From NCBI GenBank assembly GCA_031425155.1, contig JANPIV010000058.1, forward strand, positions 1 to 64,000: 64,000 nucleotides of DNA. Direction: 5' to 3'. Shown here one piece after another: positions 8,097-16,912 of the stretch. The notes below the pieces were generated by a model that ran no database searches, had not been told where the DNA came from, and worked only from the letters and a program-made list of their open reading frames with translations. Position 1 is the stretch's first letter. Every line of letters starts with the position of its first letter. The DNA is from M3007 sp031425155 (GTDB taxonomy: Bacteria > Bacteroidota > Bacteroidia > Chitinophagales > Saprospiraceae). The position numbers and the translations under genes are program-made.

Positions 8097-9539
8097 AACC
8101 ACCCACGTATCCTTACTCCCTCCCCCCTGCGAAGAATTGACCACCAGCGAACCTTCGCGTAGCGCCACCCGCGTCAGGCCACCGGGAACGATTTGAATAC
8201 CATCGGGGCCGCAGAGGGCGTAGGGGCGCAGGTCCACGTGGCGAGGCTGCAATTTGCCATCAATCAGGCAGGGCACGGTCGAAAGTTGCAGGATGGGCTG
8301 GGCGATGAACGAACGTGGATCGGCGATAATATCCAGTCGGCATTGGTCCAGTTCCTTTTCCGTGGCAATATGACCCATGACCATGCCGTAGCCGCCCGAT
8401 TCGTTGGTGCGTTTCATCACCATTTTGGACATGTGCTGGAACACGTGTTCGCGCTCCTCGGGCTTCTCCATGCGATAAGTCGGCACGTTTTTCAGCAGCG
8501 GCTCTTCGTCCAGGTAGTAGCGGATCATATCGGGCACATAAGCATAGACCGCTTTATCGTCGGCCACGCCGTTGCCCACGGCATTCACGATGGCCACATT
8601 GCCCCGCCGGAAAGCCGACATGAGCCCCGGCACCCCGAGCGTACTATCGGGCCGGAACACGAGGGGATCGAGAAACTCATCGTCCACCCGCCGATATATC
8701 ACGTCCACCTGCCGCTTGCCGCGCGTGGTTTTCATATACACTTTATGGTTTTCCACCACCAGATCGCGGCCTTCCACGAGTTCGATGCCCATGTAACGCG
8801 CCAGAAACGTATGCTCATAATACGCTGAATTGAACACGCCGGGCGTGAGCAGCACCACCACCGGGTTGGCCGCCTGACGCGGAGCCAGCGAACGCAGGAT
8901 CTGGCCGAGGATCAGGGGATAGTCCGATACTTTTTTGACCGAATTATCGCCCAGCAGGTTCGGAAAAATGCGCTTCGTGGTCTCGCGGTTTTCGAGCATA
9001 TAACTCACCCCGGAAGGCGTGCGCAGGTTGTCTTCCAGCACATAGTAAGTGCCATCGGCATCGCGAATCAGGTCAATCCCGGCAATGTGGACATAAATAT
9101 CGTGCGGCACCATAATGCCCACTACCTCGCGCGTGAAATGCGGACACGACACAATGAGCCGGGCCGGGACCACGCCATCGCGGATAATCTGCTGGTTGGA
9201 ATACACGTCGCGGAGGAACATATTGAGCGCCTTGAGCCGCTGTTTTATGCCCGCTTCGATCTGCGCCCATTCGCTTTGCACGATGATGCGCGGAATAATA
9301 TCGAAAGGAAAAATGCGCTCAATGCCTTCATTCTCGGAATAAACCGTGAACGTAATACCCTGATGCATAAATAGTTGCCTCGCCAACTCTTCTTTACGAT
9401 GCAGTGCATCGAGGGGTAAAAGGCTGAGTTCGCGCACCACCGTAGCGTAGTGTTCGCGCATGGAACCGTCGGCCACGCACATTTCATCCCACATTCCACT
9501 GCCAACGCAGTAATTACTAAACAAGTCGTTTTTCACCAT
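8094..9539 (-). CDS. Circularly permuted type 2 ATP-grasp protein
   Basis: 481 aa. Recognisable family stretches are GITFTVYSENEGIERIFPFD near the N-terminus, VLEDNLRTPSGVSYMLENR, RRVDDEFLDPLVFRPDS, GNVAIVNAVGNGVADDKAVY, and the C-terminal HVDLRPYALCGPDG, then GGLTRVALREGSLVVNSSQGGGSKDTWV. The last segment, with its conserved SSQGGGSKDTWV end, marks the permuted type 2 ATP-grasp group. The family is predicted to form amide bonds with ATP; the substrate is unknown. It is the first gene of the minus-strand cluster with the alpha-E and transglutaminase genes. Confidence 0.92.
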   Translation of the reverse strand: MVKNDLFSNYCVGSGMWDEMCVADGSMREHYATVVRELSLLPLDALHRKEELARQLFMHQGITFTVYSENEGIERIFPFDIIPRIIVQSEWAQIEAGIKQRLKALNMFLRDVYSNQQIIRDGVVPARLIVSCPHFTREVVGIMVPHDIYVHIAGIDLIRDADGTYYVLEDNLRTPSGVSYMLENRETTKRIFPNLLGDNSVKKVSDYPLILGQILRSLAPRQAANPVVVLLTPGVFNSAYYEHTFLARYMGIELVEGRDLVVENHKVYMKTTRGKRQVDVIYRRVDDEFLDPLVFRPDSTLGVPGLMSAFRRGNVAIVNAVGNGVADDKAVYAYVPDMIRYYLDEEPLLKNVPTYRMEKPEEREHVFQHMSKMVMKRTNESGGYGMVMGHIATEKELDQCRLDIIADPRSFIAQPILQLSTVPCLIDGKLQPRHVDLRPYALCGPDGIQIVPGGLTRVALREGSLVVNSSQGGGSKDTWVV

Positions 9540-9914
9540 ATTTTATGATGTTTGGATTTGGCGAAGGTATATGCTGCAACTTATTGGAAGAAACAATTTT
9601 CATTTTACCGGCTGCTATTTAGCCATTTGTTATTCGGCATGGAGAAAAATAAATGACCAGGGAGACGGAGCCTGTTTTCCGCAAACCGTTTTTTGCTTTT
9701 TTAGGACGGGCAGTCGCCAAATCTTAATTGCTGAATGCCGAAATTTTGCGACAGAAAAACTTTTTTTGCGATCTGGCTTTTATAATTTTTCAGGCGTGTG
9801 GGACTCGTGTTTTTTTTCTCATTTCAGGAAAGTGTAAATGATAAACGGTGATCTTAAGTGCTTCGTCGCACCTATGGTATGTACACAAGTCGCAGGGAAG
9901 TCAGTCGGATGAAA
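9540..9914. other. Upstream region of the ATP-grasp cluster, no gene supported
   Basis: An open frame of 88 codons (9571-9837) has no recognisable domain, unusual Cys/Phe-rich composition and no convincing start context, so I do not call it. The stretch presumably holds the minus-strand promoter of the ATP-grasp gene; no consensus site could be picked with confidence. Confidence 0.5.
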
Positions 9915-10108
9915 AACCCTGCAAGGGTTGAATATGAATAGCCCCGCATGAAATGCGGGGAAAAGGACGAAATAATGGGAAACAACCCGACAAGGGTTGA
10001 ACCACGCTGCTAAAAGCGACCTCCGTTCAACCCTTGTCGGGTTGTTTCGACTTCCTCTCTTTCCCCCAGTTTCACTGGGGGCTATTCATATTCGACCCCT
10101 TTGGGGTC
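9915..10108. repeat. Large near-palindromic repeat element, about 190 bp
   Basis: The left half reads ACCCTGCAAGGGTTGAATAT, then GAATAGCCCC, a short GC hairpin, and AACAACCCGACAAGGGTTGA. The right half is the approximate reverse complement, ending GGGGCTATTCATATTCGACC and CCTTTGGGGT. The centre is near 10010. It contains several nested hairpins and no ORF. It sits between two divergently transcribed genes and looks like a non-coding mobile or miniature repeat. Confidence 0.75.
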
Positions 10109-10167
10109 ATTAGGCGTTGATAATCAACGACAAATCCTAAAAAACTGCGGTATACCGAGCCTGTCTT

Positions 10168-10211
10168 GGAGGTGCAGCGCACCGGAACGGGCTACGGTGC
10201 GCTGCACCTCC
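10168..10211. repeat. Perfect 17-bp inverted repeat
   Basis: GGAGGTGCAGCGCACCG at 10168-10184 is exactly mirrored at 10195-10211, with a 10-nt loop. Each arm is itself nearly palindromic (GGTGC-AGC-GCACC), so cruciform or hairpin structures are possible. It is 148 nt before the next gene, with no T-run, so it is not a standard terminator. Confidence 0.8.
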
Positions 10212-10358
10212 GCAATGGGGTGTCTATTTATTTTGCTGCCAATATTCAGGGGCACTGCCCCTCCCATCTTTGTCGCTTGCGTAACATCAATTGTAGTTGT
10301 GTTCGTTTCACAAAGACGTGAAGTATAATTCGGATATTCGCACCCTAAAACCTGCACC

Positions 10359-11183
10359 ATGAACGAAATATCGCTGCAAAACAAGGAAAACATTCGCCTG
10401 CACCTCACCGATTGGTCGGTGGAGGAGCCAAGTGCCGTCATTGCGCTGGTGCATGGGCAGGGCGAGCATATTGGCCGCTACGAACATCTGGCGACCTGGT
10501 ACAATCGCCACCAGATAGCCGTGGTGGGCCTCGATTTGCAAGGTTATGGGCGCAGCGGAGGCCGCCGGGGCCATACCCGCGACCTGAATGCGCTGTTCGA
10601 CGACATCACTTTGTTGCTGGAAGAAACGCGCCGCCGCTATCCGCAAACGCCGCTGTTTCTATATGGCCACTCCATGGGCGGCAACCTGACCCTGCATTAT
10701 ACGGTGCTTCAACAACCCGATATTCGCGGCCTGATTGCGACCAGCCCTTGGATACGCCTGGCTTTTGAAGCGCCGGTGCTGAAAGTGATGGCGGGACGTT
10801 TGCTGCGCCGTTTCATGCCGACGCTGAGCCTGCCGACGGGTCTGACGGCCCGCTTTATTTCGCAGGACCCTGCCGTGGTGCAGGCCTACAAAACCGACCC
10901 GCTGGTACACGACCAACTCAGTGCTTCCGCCGGCATTGTGCTGCTCGAAAGTGCCGCCTGGCTCAACCAATATTCCGGTAAGTTCCCGACGCCCCTGCTG
11001 CTGCTGCATGGCACCGGCGATAAGATCATTTCTGCCGCCGCTACCCGCGAGTTTGCCGGGCGTATTTCCGGCGACGTGACCCACCAGGAATGGCCGGGGC
11101 TATACCATGAGTTGCATAATGAGCGGGAACAGGAAGAAGTATTTGCCTTTACGCTGGGCTGGATGGAGAAAAGGTGGGCATAA
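10359..11183 (+). CDS. Alpha/beta hydrolase, monoglyceride lipase-like (Hydrolase_4)
   Basis: 274 aa, no signal peptide. Motifs are ALVHGQGEHIGRYEHLA (oxyanion region of lysophospholipase/monoglyceride lipases), YGHSMGGNLTLHY (nucleophile Ser in G-H-S-M-G), LLHGTGDKIISA (acid Asp) and GLYHELHNE (catalytic His). This set fits the lysophospholipase/monoacylglycerol lipase group well. It probably cleaves acylglycerols or lysophospholipids in the cytoplasm. It is preceded by an 800-bp repeat-rich region and followed by octamer repeats. Confidence 0.9.
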   Translation: MNEISLQNKENIRLHLTDWSVEEPSAVIALVHGQGEHIGRYEHLATWYNRHQIAVVGLDLQGYGRSGGRRGHTRDLNALFDDITLLLEETRRRYPQTPLFLYGHSMGGNLTLHYTVLQQPDIRGLIATSPWIRLAFEAPVLKVMAGRLLRRFMPTLSLPTGLTARFISQDPAVVQAYKTDPLVHDQLSASAGIVLLESAAWLNQYSGKFPTPLLLLHGTGDKIISAAATREFAGRISGDVTHQEWPGLYHELHNEREQEEVFAFTLGWMEKRWA

Positions 11184-11206
11184 CTCTATACACTGTAAAT
11201 CAAGTT

Positions 11207-11356
11207 TTTGAGTATTTGAAGATTCGAGTATTTGAGTATTTGAGTATTTGAGTATTTGAGTATTTGAGTATTTGATAAGGCACTTGATGGGTGGGTTAAT
11301 TGATCGAATACTCGCATCCTCAAATACTCCTTTTTTTCAAATACTCGCATCCTCAA
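11207..11356. repeat. Octamer tandem array (GAGTATTT) with inverted copies
   Basis: Six exact tandem copies of GAGTATTT occupy 11226-11273, preceded by further imperfect copies. After about 40 nt, inverse words (TCAAATACTC, CTCGCATCCTC) follow at 11307-11356. The arms could pair. The stretch separates the hydrolase from the DinB gene and holds no ORF. Confidence 0.85.
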
Positions 11357-11401
11357 AAAATTCACAATTAAAAGTCTTCACAATCTCAACATCCTTCCCT
11401 C

Positions 11402-11869
11402 ATGGCACTTTACACACCAAAAGAGCAGCTGCTATCCGATTTTGAAAATGTTTTTTCCGGCGAGCCCTGGTACGGCGAGTCCGTGCTGACCATTTTGGAA
11501 CGCGTCTCTGCCGATCAGGCGATGAAGCCGGTCGGTGGAAAGCGCATTTATACCGTGCTGCTGCATATACTGGCTTGGCGAACGTATTTGCTCCGCCAAT
11601 TGCAGGGTGAAACCGAGTATGATATTGTTGACCCCGCCGTGGATTGGCCGGTGTACCAGAACGAGGGTGCTGCCGCCTGGCCGCGGGCGGTGGCCAGTTT
11701 GAAAGAGAACCAGCAACAGGTACTGGCCCTTTTGCGCGATCTTTCCGAAGCCCAGCTGATGGATGCGGTGCCCCGCCGTAAGTTTTCTTTTGCCTTTTTG
11801 ATCAATGGCGTCATTCAGCACGACGTGTATCATCTGGGTCAAATCGCCCTGTTGCAGAAATTGGCCTGA
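11402..11869 (+). CDS. DinB family protein
   Basis: 155 aa. It is a four-helix-bundle DinB/YfiT-like protein. The three metal-binding His positions typical of the family can be placed in LLHILAWRTYLLRQL and in the C-terminal HDVYHLGQIALLQKL (H-x-x-x-H-x-x-Q). FENVFSGEPWYGESVLTIL matches the N-terminal helix of the small-molecule-thiol-linked DinB group. Such proteins are inferred to be thiol-dependent S-transferases or damage-response proteins; the substrate here is unknown. Confidence 0.88.
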   Translation: MALYTPKEQLLSDFENVFSGEPWYGESVLTILERVSADQAMKPVGGKRIYTVLLHILAWRTYLLRQLQGETEYDIVDPAVDWPVYQNEGAAAWPRAVASLKENQQQVLALLRDLSEAQLMDAVPRRKFSFAFLINGVIQHDVYHLGQIALLQKLA

Positions 11870-11956
11870 TAAATGTTATGATATCACCAGAACTTGGTTA
11901 GTGCTTTTGTAAGATAGCCGACCAAACCTGCATTACTATAACACTATATGGCTCCA

Positions 11957-12020
11957 ACCCTGTCAAGTTTTTTAAACTTGGCAGGGCTTGATGCTGAAAG
12001 GCCGGTTATCCGGCTTTCCT
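11957..12020. terminator. Two consecutive hairpins after the DinB gene
   Basis: CCCTGTCAAGTTT pairs with AAACTTGGCAGGG (11958-11986). A second hairpin AAAGGCCGG/CCGGCTTT lies at 11997-12018. Neither has a long T-run, so termination is possible but not certain; the first resembles a repeat common in Bacteroidota intergenic DNA. Confidence 0.45.
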
Positions 12021-12101
12021 AATAATCGCATTGCCGCCTAATCATGAAAAGTAACAGGATGGACCATTCCCATCCACATCATCCGCCTAACTGATTTGCT
12101 T

Positions 12102-15100
12102 ATGAACCGATCATTACTCCTCTGGCTGTGGCTAGCTTGTCTGAGCCTCTGCCAATCTGCTTCGGCAACTCCTCTCCTACCCCATTTTTCCGGCTTTCGT
12201 GCCCTTGCCGATACCATCCGGCCCATCATAACCTGTCCTCCCAACGATACGGTGCAGCTGGATCCCGGTGAATGTGGACAAGCCATCATGTACGCGGCCG
12301 TCATGGCCACCGACGATCTGCCGGGGGTGAGCGTGGCTCAGTCTTTCGGTTTGGTATCCGGTACCACTTTTCCCATTGGTGTCACTATAAATACTTTTGT
12401 GGCCACGGATACTGCGGGGAACACCGCATCCTGCTCATTTAGAATTACTGTGCGGAATTTTTACAACCTATTGGTTTGCAATACATTATCCGTTGTCCAT
12501 CTTGATGCGAACTGCTTGCGTCCGGTTTTGGCTACCGATATTTTGTCGCCGAATGAGAATGGTTGTTCCGCTAACTTCATCGTAGAAGTGGACAAAACCT
12601 TTCCTTTTGGCAACGGGCCCTGGCTGCCGGCCACTATGACGCAGGCCGACGTAAACAGGAGCTACCAATTCCGGGTGACTGCCCCGGTAAGCGGCAACCG
12701 TTGCTTTGGCACCGGCGAAATAAGAGACACTTTGCCGCCCATTCTTACTTGCCAGAACATTAATATTCCCTGTATAGTAAATGACCTGGCCCCGGCTTAT
12801 CTGAATGATTCTTTGGGCATCAGTGCCGCCCAGCCCTCTTATACCGACAACTGTGGCACTACGCTTAGTCTGACTTATACCGACGCATCGGTCAACTTCC
12901 CCTGCGATCCGCTTTCGTCCCTGACCGGAGTCGTCACCCGCACCTGGATCCTGAAAGATGCCAGTAATAACCAAAGTACTTGCCTGCAAAAAATAAACCG
13001 GCTGCGCTTGCTGAGCGATGTTAAGTTTCCAGCTGGCACCACGCTTAATTGTATCAATCCCAATATTTCGCAGCAAGCCAATGGGGTGCCCTTTATTGCC
13101 GTAGGCGCGGTACAGTTTCCGCTGCTACCTGTTGCTTCCTGTCAGATGGTGGCCACTTTTGTAGATACGCTGGTGCCTCAATGCGGGGGCAGTCGGCTGC
13201 TGCGCCGTACCTGGCGGGTGCGCGACCAGTGTTTGGCATTATCCGCCAGCAATCCTAAAATTGGCGTTCAAACCCTGCAAATCCGGGACAGTGGCGCGCC
13301 GGTTGTCACCTGCCCGCCCACTACAGTGGTGCGCATAAGCAGGCTCGGTTGCCTGGGCAAAATCAAACTGCCCGATGCGGTCATTACGGACGGCTGCTCC
13401 CGTATTGACCGATTCACGGCGGAATGGCCGGAAACCCAGGGCGACCAGATACTGGGGAACTTAGGGAACTGGCCAGGCAATAATCCGGCCCTGCGCGATA
13501 CACTTGGCAGCGTGGATTCCCTGGATTTTTTGACGGGCGTTACGACCATTAAGTACGTAGCTACCGATGCCTGCGGGAATACCGGCAGCTGCTCTTTTAC
13601 CCTCATCGTCTCCGACAACACTATTCCTACGGCCTTCTGCCGACCATTTCTGACCGTGCAATTGTCGCCCACCGGCACCTACGAAGTGGCTGCGGACAGC
13701 CTGGATGATGGCTCCACGGATATGTGTACGCCCGTGTTTTTCAAGGTGCGCCGCCAACTGCCCAATTCCTGTCAACCCAACGATCAATTCTATGATACGG
13801 TGCCTTTTTGTTGCTCCGATGTGGGGGATACCGTAGTGCTGCAACTGCGGACCTACGACATTCCAGTACCAGCAGGAGCAGTGAGCCTGAATTTCGACAG
13901 CACTCATACCAACCAATGTACAGTGCGGGTACACGTGACCGATCCGAATCCACCACAGTGCATTCCTCCGGCAGATGTGGTGGTGCGGTGTGATACTTTC
14001 GACCAGACGCTACAGTCTTATGGGCAAATACTGAGCCGCTCCTGCTCCGTTGATTCTCTGAATATTCTGGTGGACTACGCGCAATTCGATTCCGCTTGCC
14101 GGCACGGTCAGATCATCCGTAATTTTCAGGTCATGAATGCCAGCGGCGACAGCAGTGCCTGTAGCCAAAAAATTACAGTGAATGCCATCCAGGATTATTT
14201 CATCCGTTTTCCGAATGATACAGTCGTAGCCGTCTGTTCGGCGGTAAATCTTTTCGGCGAGCCGCAATTGTTTGGCCTCGACTGCGAACGCACGGAAGTG
14301 ACGTTTACGGACCAGACTTTTGCTTCTACGACTGGCAGCTGCCCGAAAATAGAGCGAACGTGGAAGATCATTAACCGCTGCTTTTATGATTCTCTGCAAG
14401 CACTGACGATTGTCCCCAATCCGCAGCCCAACGCATCGCCGGATGCTGCTGTTAATTTGCCGGGTCCCGTGGTCTCCGCCAGCGGCACCACCGGAACGTG
14501 GGCACCGACGGTGAGCAAAATTCTTTCTACCGACACGGTTGCTACCAATTTCAGCACTTTCTGGTCGGCTACTACCAATGGCTACCAATACAAGCAGATT
14601 ATTCATCTGATTGAAAATAAAGCCCCGGTTTTTAAAAATTGCCCGACGGCGGCACTCACCTTTATGGATAGTACCATTAATAGCAATGAGCTGTGGCAGG
14701 AGAATGTATGGTATGATCCGACCACGGCCTTACACGATCTTTCTGATGCGCCCGTTGCGCTCAGTGCTACGGCCTTCGATTCTTGCTGGGGCGAAAATAT
14801 CAGCCTCCACTACGTTCTTTTTCTGGACCTGGACGGCAATGGCGATCAGGAAACGGCGATCAGGAGCAAATCCTTGCCCGCTGCCGGCACCATCAATTTT
14901 GGCAACGCCTTCAATACAAATTACAGCGGTGGCAGCCCGCGCATTTTTGACGAACGGACGGTGCCCAACGGTCAGAAATACCGTTTTGCACTGGAAACTA
15001 CAGTAGTCAATCACCAGAAAAAAGCCTGGGTACGCTGGAATACCGCCGTGGCTCCGGCACAATACAGTAATCCGCAGTTGCCACGTGGTCAGCACAAAAT

Positions 15101-16742
15101 TCTATGGATAGCGGAAGATGGCTGCGGTAACACGGCCACTTGCCAGTATAATTTTGCAATTCGCGATGGCTTGCCGCCGCTGCTGACTTGCACAAATACC
15201 CCTTTCGTACGCAATATAGGGGCTGATAATACCCGGAAAATTGATGTGAGTGAAATCCCGCAACAAGCAAGCGACAATTATAGCCCGTCTAACTTTTTGG
15301 AATATGCGGTGCGGCGCATCGGTGCGGGTACTGGTTTTCCGGTGGATAACAGCGGACAACCCATACGGACGATCACTTATACCTGCGATGACCTGGGCGT
15401 ACAGGCTTTCCAGCTTTGGGTGCGGGATCAGGATAATAATGCCAGTTTTTGTACCGGGCTGATCACGATAGAAGACCCCAATAATGTTTGTGCAGTGGGT
15501 CTGGTGAATATCGGTGGCACGATTACCATGAATACGGATACCGGAGTTTCGGAAGTGCGGGTCGGCATCCTTGCTACGTTTCAGGGGATGCAGCCTTACA
15601 ACGGGACGGCCATTTCGGATTCGGCGGGCCGCTACATATCCCCGATCGGTTTTCCGCCGGGCACGGCTTATACCCTGACGCCGATGAAAGACGGGAATGC
15701 CCTGAACGGGGTCACTACCTACGATCTGGTGCTGATTAGCCGCCATATTCTTGGGCTGACGGCCATTCCTTCTCCTTACAAAATCATTGCTGCCGATGCC
15801 AATAAATCAAATTCCGTCACGGGACTGGATATTATTGAACTGCGCAAACTCATTCTCGGCATCTATGATAATGGCTTGCCGCTCACCAAATCGTGGCGCT
15901 TCGTCAATAAATCTTTCGTGTTTCCCAACCCGGCGAATCCCTTCCAGACGACTTTCCCGGAGACCCGCAGCGTAGCCAGCCTGATGATGGGACAGGCTCC
16001 CGACGACTTTGTTGGCATTAAAATAGGCGATGTGGACGGCTCGGCAATGGCTCATATATACGGCCCGCTGGAAGACCGGACGACTGGTACGCTGTGGTTT
16101 GAAGTGGCGGATCAGGTCTTGCCAATGGGCGGGGTCGCCGAGGTTACTTTCCGGGCCAGCGAAGCTGTGGCAGGTTACCAGTTCACCCTGGATTATCCAG
16201 GATTGGAAATACTGGATATTCGACCCGGCGCGGGAATGCAAGCGGACAATTTCGCCGTTTTTGCGGACCGCAATGCTTTGACGACCAGTTTTGACGCAGC
16301 AGAGTTCGCCCCTGCGGCGGAGTTCACCGTGCGGTTCCGGGTCCGGCAGACGGGTCGCCTGAGCCAGTTGCTCCGCGTCTCGGATCGCATCACGCCCGCC
16401 GCTGCATATACTGCCGTAACGGAAGGCATACGGCCATTCCAGGTGGGGCTGCGCTTTGGCCCGGCCCTGGATGCGTCCGGTGACTTTGAATTGCTACCCT
16501 GTACGCCCAATCCTTTCCAGGAGCAAACGACCATTGGTTTCCGTTTACCTGCGGCGACGACCGCCACCCTGCGTATTTTCGATGCAGCAGGCCGAAACGT
16601 ATATAGCCATACGGGGGACTATCTGGCTGGTTTTCAGACCACCACCGTACGTAAAAATGATCTCGGCGGCAGCGGTGTCTTTTTCTATCAATTGCAAACT
16701 TCAAAAGGCAGTGCCGTGCGGAAAATGGTGGTGCTGGAATAA
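12102..16742 (+). CDS. Giant secreted HYR/dockerin-like protein with T9SS C-terminal sorting domain
   Basis: 1546 aa from the ATG at 12102; the frame extends to a TTG at 12096, but the ATG directly precedes a signal peptide (MNRSLLLWLWLACLSLCQSA). HYR-like domains follow, for example IITCPPNDTVQLDPGECGQA and NTFVATDTAGNTASCSFRI, with many paired cysteines. Near residue 1230 is a dockerin-type repeat pair (GVTTYDLVLISRHILGL and DANKSNSVTGLDIIELRKLI). A cohesin-like beta domain follows (GYQFTLDYPGLEILDI). The last 80 residues (CTPNPFQEQTTIGFRL to VRKMVVLE) are a type A T9SS sorting domain. It should be exported by Sec, then by the T9SS, to the cell surface or medium. Adhesion or matrix binding is inferred. 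The next gene has the same architecture. Confidence 0.9.
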   Translation: MNRSLLLWLWLACLSLCQSASATPLLPHFSGFRALADTIRPIITCPPNDTVQLDPGECGQAIMYAAVMATDDLPGVSVAQSFGLVSGTTFPIGVTINTFVATDTAGNTASCSFRITVRNFYNLLVCNTLSVVHLDANCLRPVLATDILSPNENGCSANFIVEVDKTFPFGNGPWLPATMTQADVNRSYQFRVTAPVSGNRCFGTGEIRDTLPPILTCQNINIPCIVNDLAPAYLNDSLGISAAQPSYTDNCGTTLSLTYTDASVNFPCDPLSSLTGVVTRTWILKDASNNQSTCLQKINRLRLLSDVKFPAGTTLNCINPNISQQANGVPFIAVGAVQFPLLPVASCQMVATFVDTLVPQCGGSRLLRRTWRVRDQCLALSASNPKIGVQTLQIRDSGAPVVTCPPTTVVRISRLGCLGKIKLPDAVITDGCSRIDRFTAEWPETQGDQILGNLGNWPGNNPALRDTLGSVDSLDFLTGVTTIKYVATDACGNTGSCSFTLIVSDNTIPTAFCRPFLTVQLSPTGTYEVAADSLDDGSTDMCTPVFFKVRRQLPNSCQPNDQFYDTVPFCCSDVGDTVVLQLRTYDIPVPAGAVSLNFDSTHTNQCTVRVHVTDPNPPQCIPPADVVVRCDTFDQTLQSYGQILSRSCSVDSLNILVDYAQFDSACRHGQIIRNFQVMNASGDSSACSQKITVNAIQDYFIRFPNDTVVAVCSAVNLFGEPQLFGLDCERTEVTFTDQTFASTTGSCPKIERTWKIINRCFYDSLQALTIVPNPQPNASPDAAVNLPGPVVSASGTTGTWAPTVSKILSTDTVATNFSTFWSATTNGYQYKQIIHLIENKAPVFKNCPTAALTFMDSTINSNELWQENVWYDPTTALHDLSDAPVALSATAFDSCWGENISLHYVLFLDLDGNGDQETAIRSKSLPAAGTINFGNAFNTNYSGGSPRIFDERTVPNGQKYRFALETTVVNHQKKAWVRWNTAVAPAQYSNPQLPRGQHKILWIAEDGCGNTATCQYNFAIRDGLPPLLTCTNTPFVRNIGADNTRKIDVSEIPQQASDNYSPSNFLEYAVRRIGAGTGFPVDNSGQPIRTITYTCDDLGVQAFQLWVRDQDNNASFCTGLITIEDPNNVCAVGLVNIGGTITMNTDTGVSEVRVGILATFQGMQPYNGTAISDSAGRYISPIGFPPGTAYTLTPMKDGNALNGVTTYDLVLISRHILGLTAIPSPYKIIAADANKSNSVTGLDIIELRKLILGIYDNGLPLTKSWRFVNKSFVFPNPANPFQTTFPETRSVASLMMGQAPDDFVGIKIGDVDGSAMAHIYGPLEDRTTGTLWFEVADQVLPMGGVAEVTFRASEAVAGYQFTLDYPGLEILDIRPGAGMQADNFAVFADRNALTTSFDAAEFAPAAEFTVRFRVRQTGRLSQLLRVSDRITPAAAYTAVTEGIRPFQVGLRFGPALDASGDFELLPCTPNPFQEQTTIGFRLPAATTATLRIFDAAGRNVYSHTGDYLAGFQTTTVRKNDLGGSGVFFYQLQTSKGSAVRKMVVLE

Positions 16743-16796
16743 ATGTTGGAATTTGACATATTAATAAATTCGCCTGATTATCTTTACTTGTGGCAT

Positions 16797-16804
16797 TACT
16801 TTTG
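16797..16804 (+). promoter_or_regulatory. Candidate -7 element (TACTTTTG)
   Basis: TACTTTTG matches the Bacteroidetes -7 consensus TAnnTTTG. A weak -33 (CTG at 16774-16776) lies 20 nt upstream. The position inside the nominal N-terminal extension of the next frame supports an actual start at 16913. Confidence 0.45.
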
Positions 16805-16912
16805 CCTTTTGCCAAGCCGGGGAGCGCGCGGAAATCGCTGCACTTGAAACACCCGGTTTTTAATCCACTGACACGCTGTAACAGATTTTTTGCAGGCTTA
16901 ATCCATCCGCCG

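Noticed and set aside
9571..9837. 88-codon open frame in the spacer before the ATP-grasp gene
   Set aside because: Unusual composition, no ribosome-binding context and no domain; likely random.
11226..11273. Possible CRISPR array
   Set aside because: The repeat unit is 8 bp with no spacers, and no cas gene is near; it is a simple tandem repeat.
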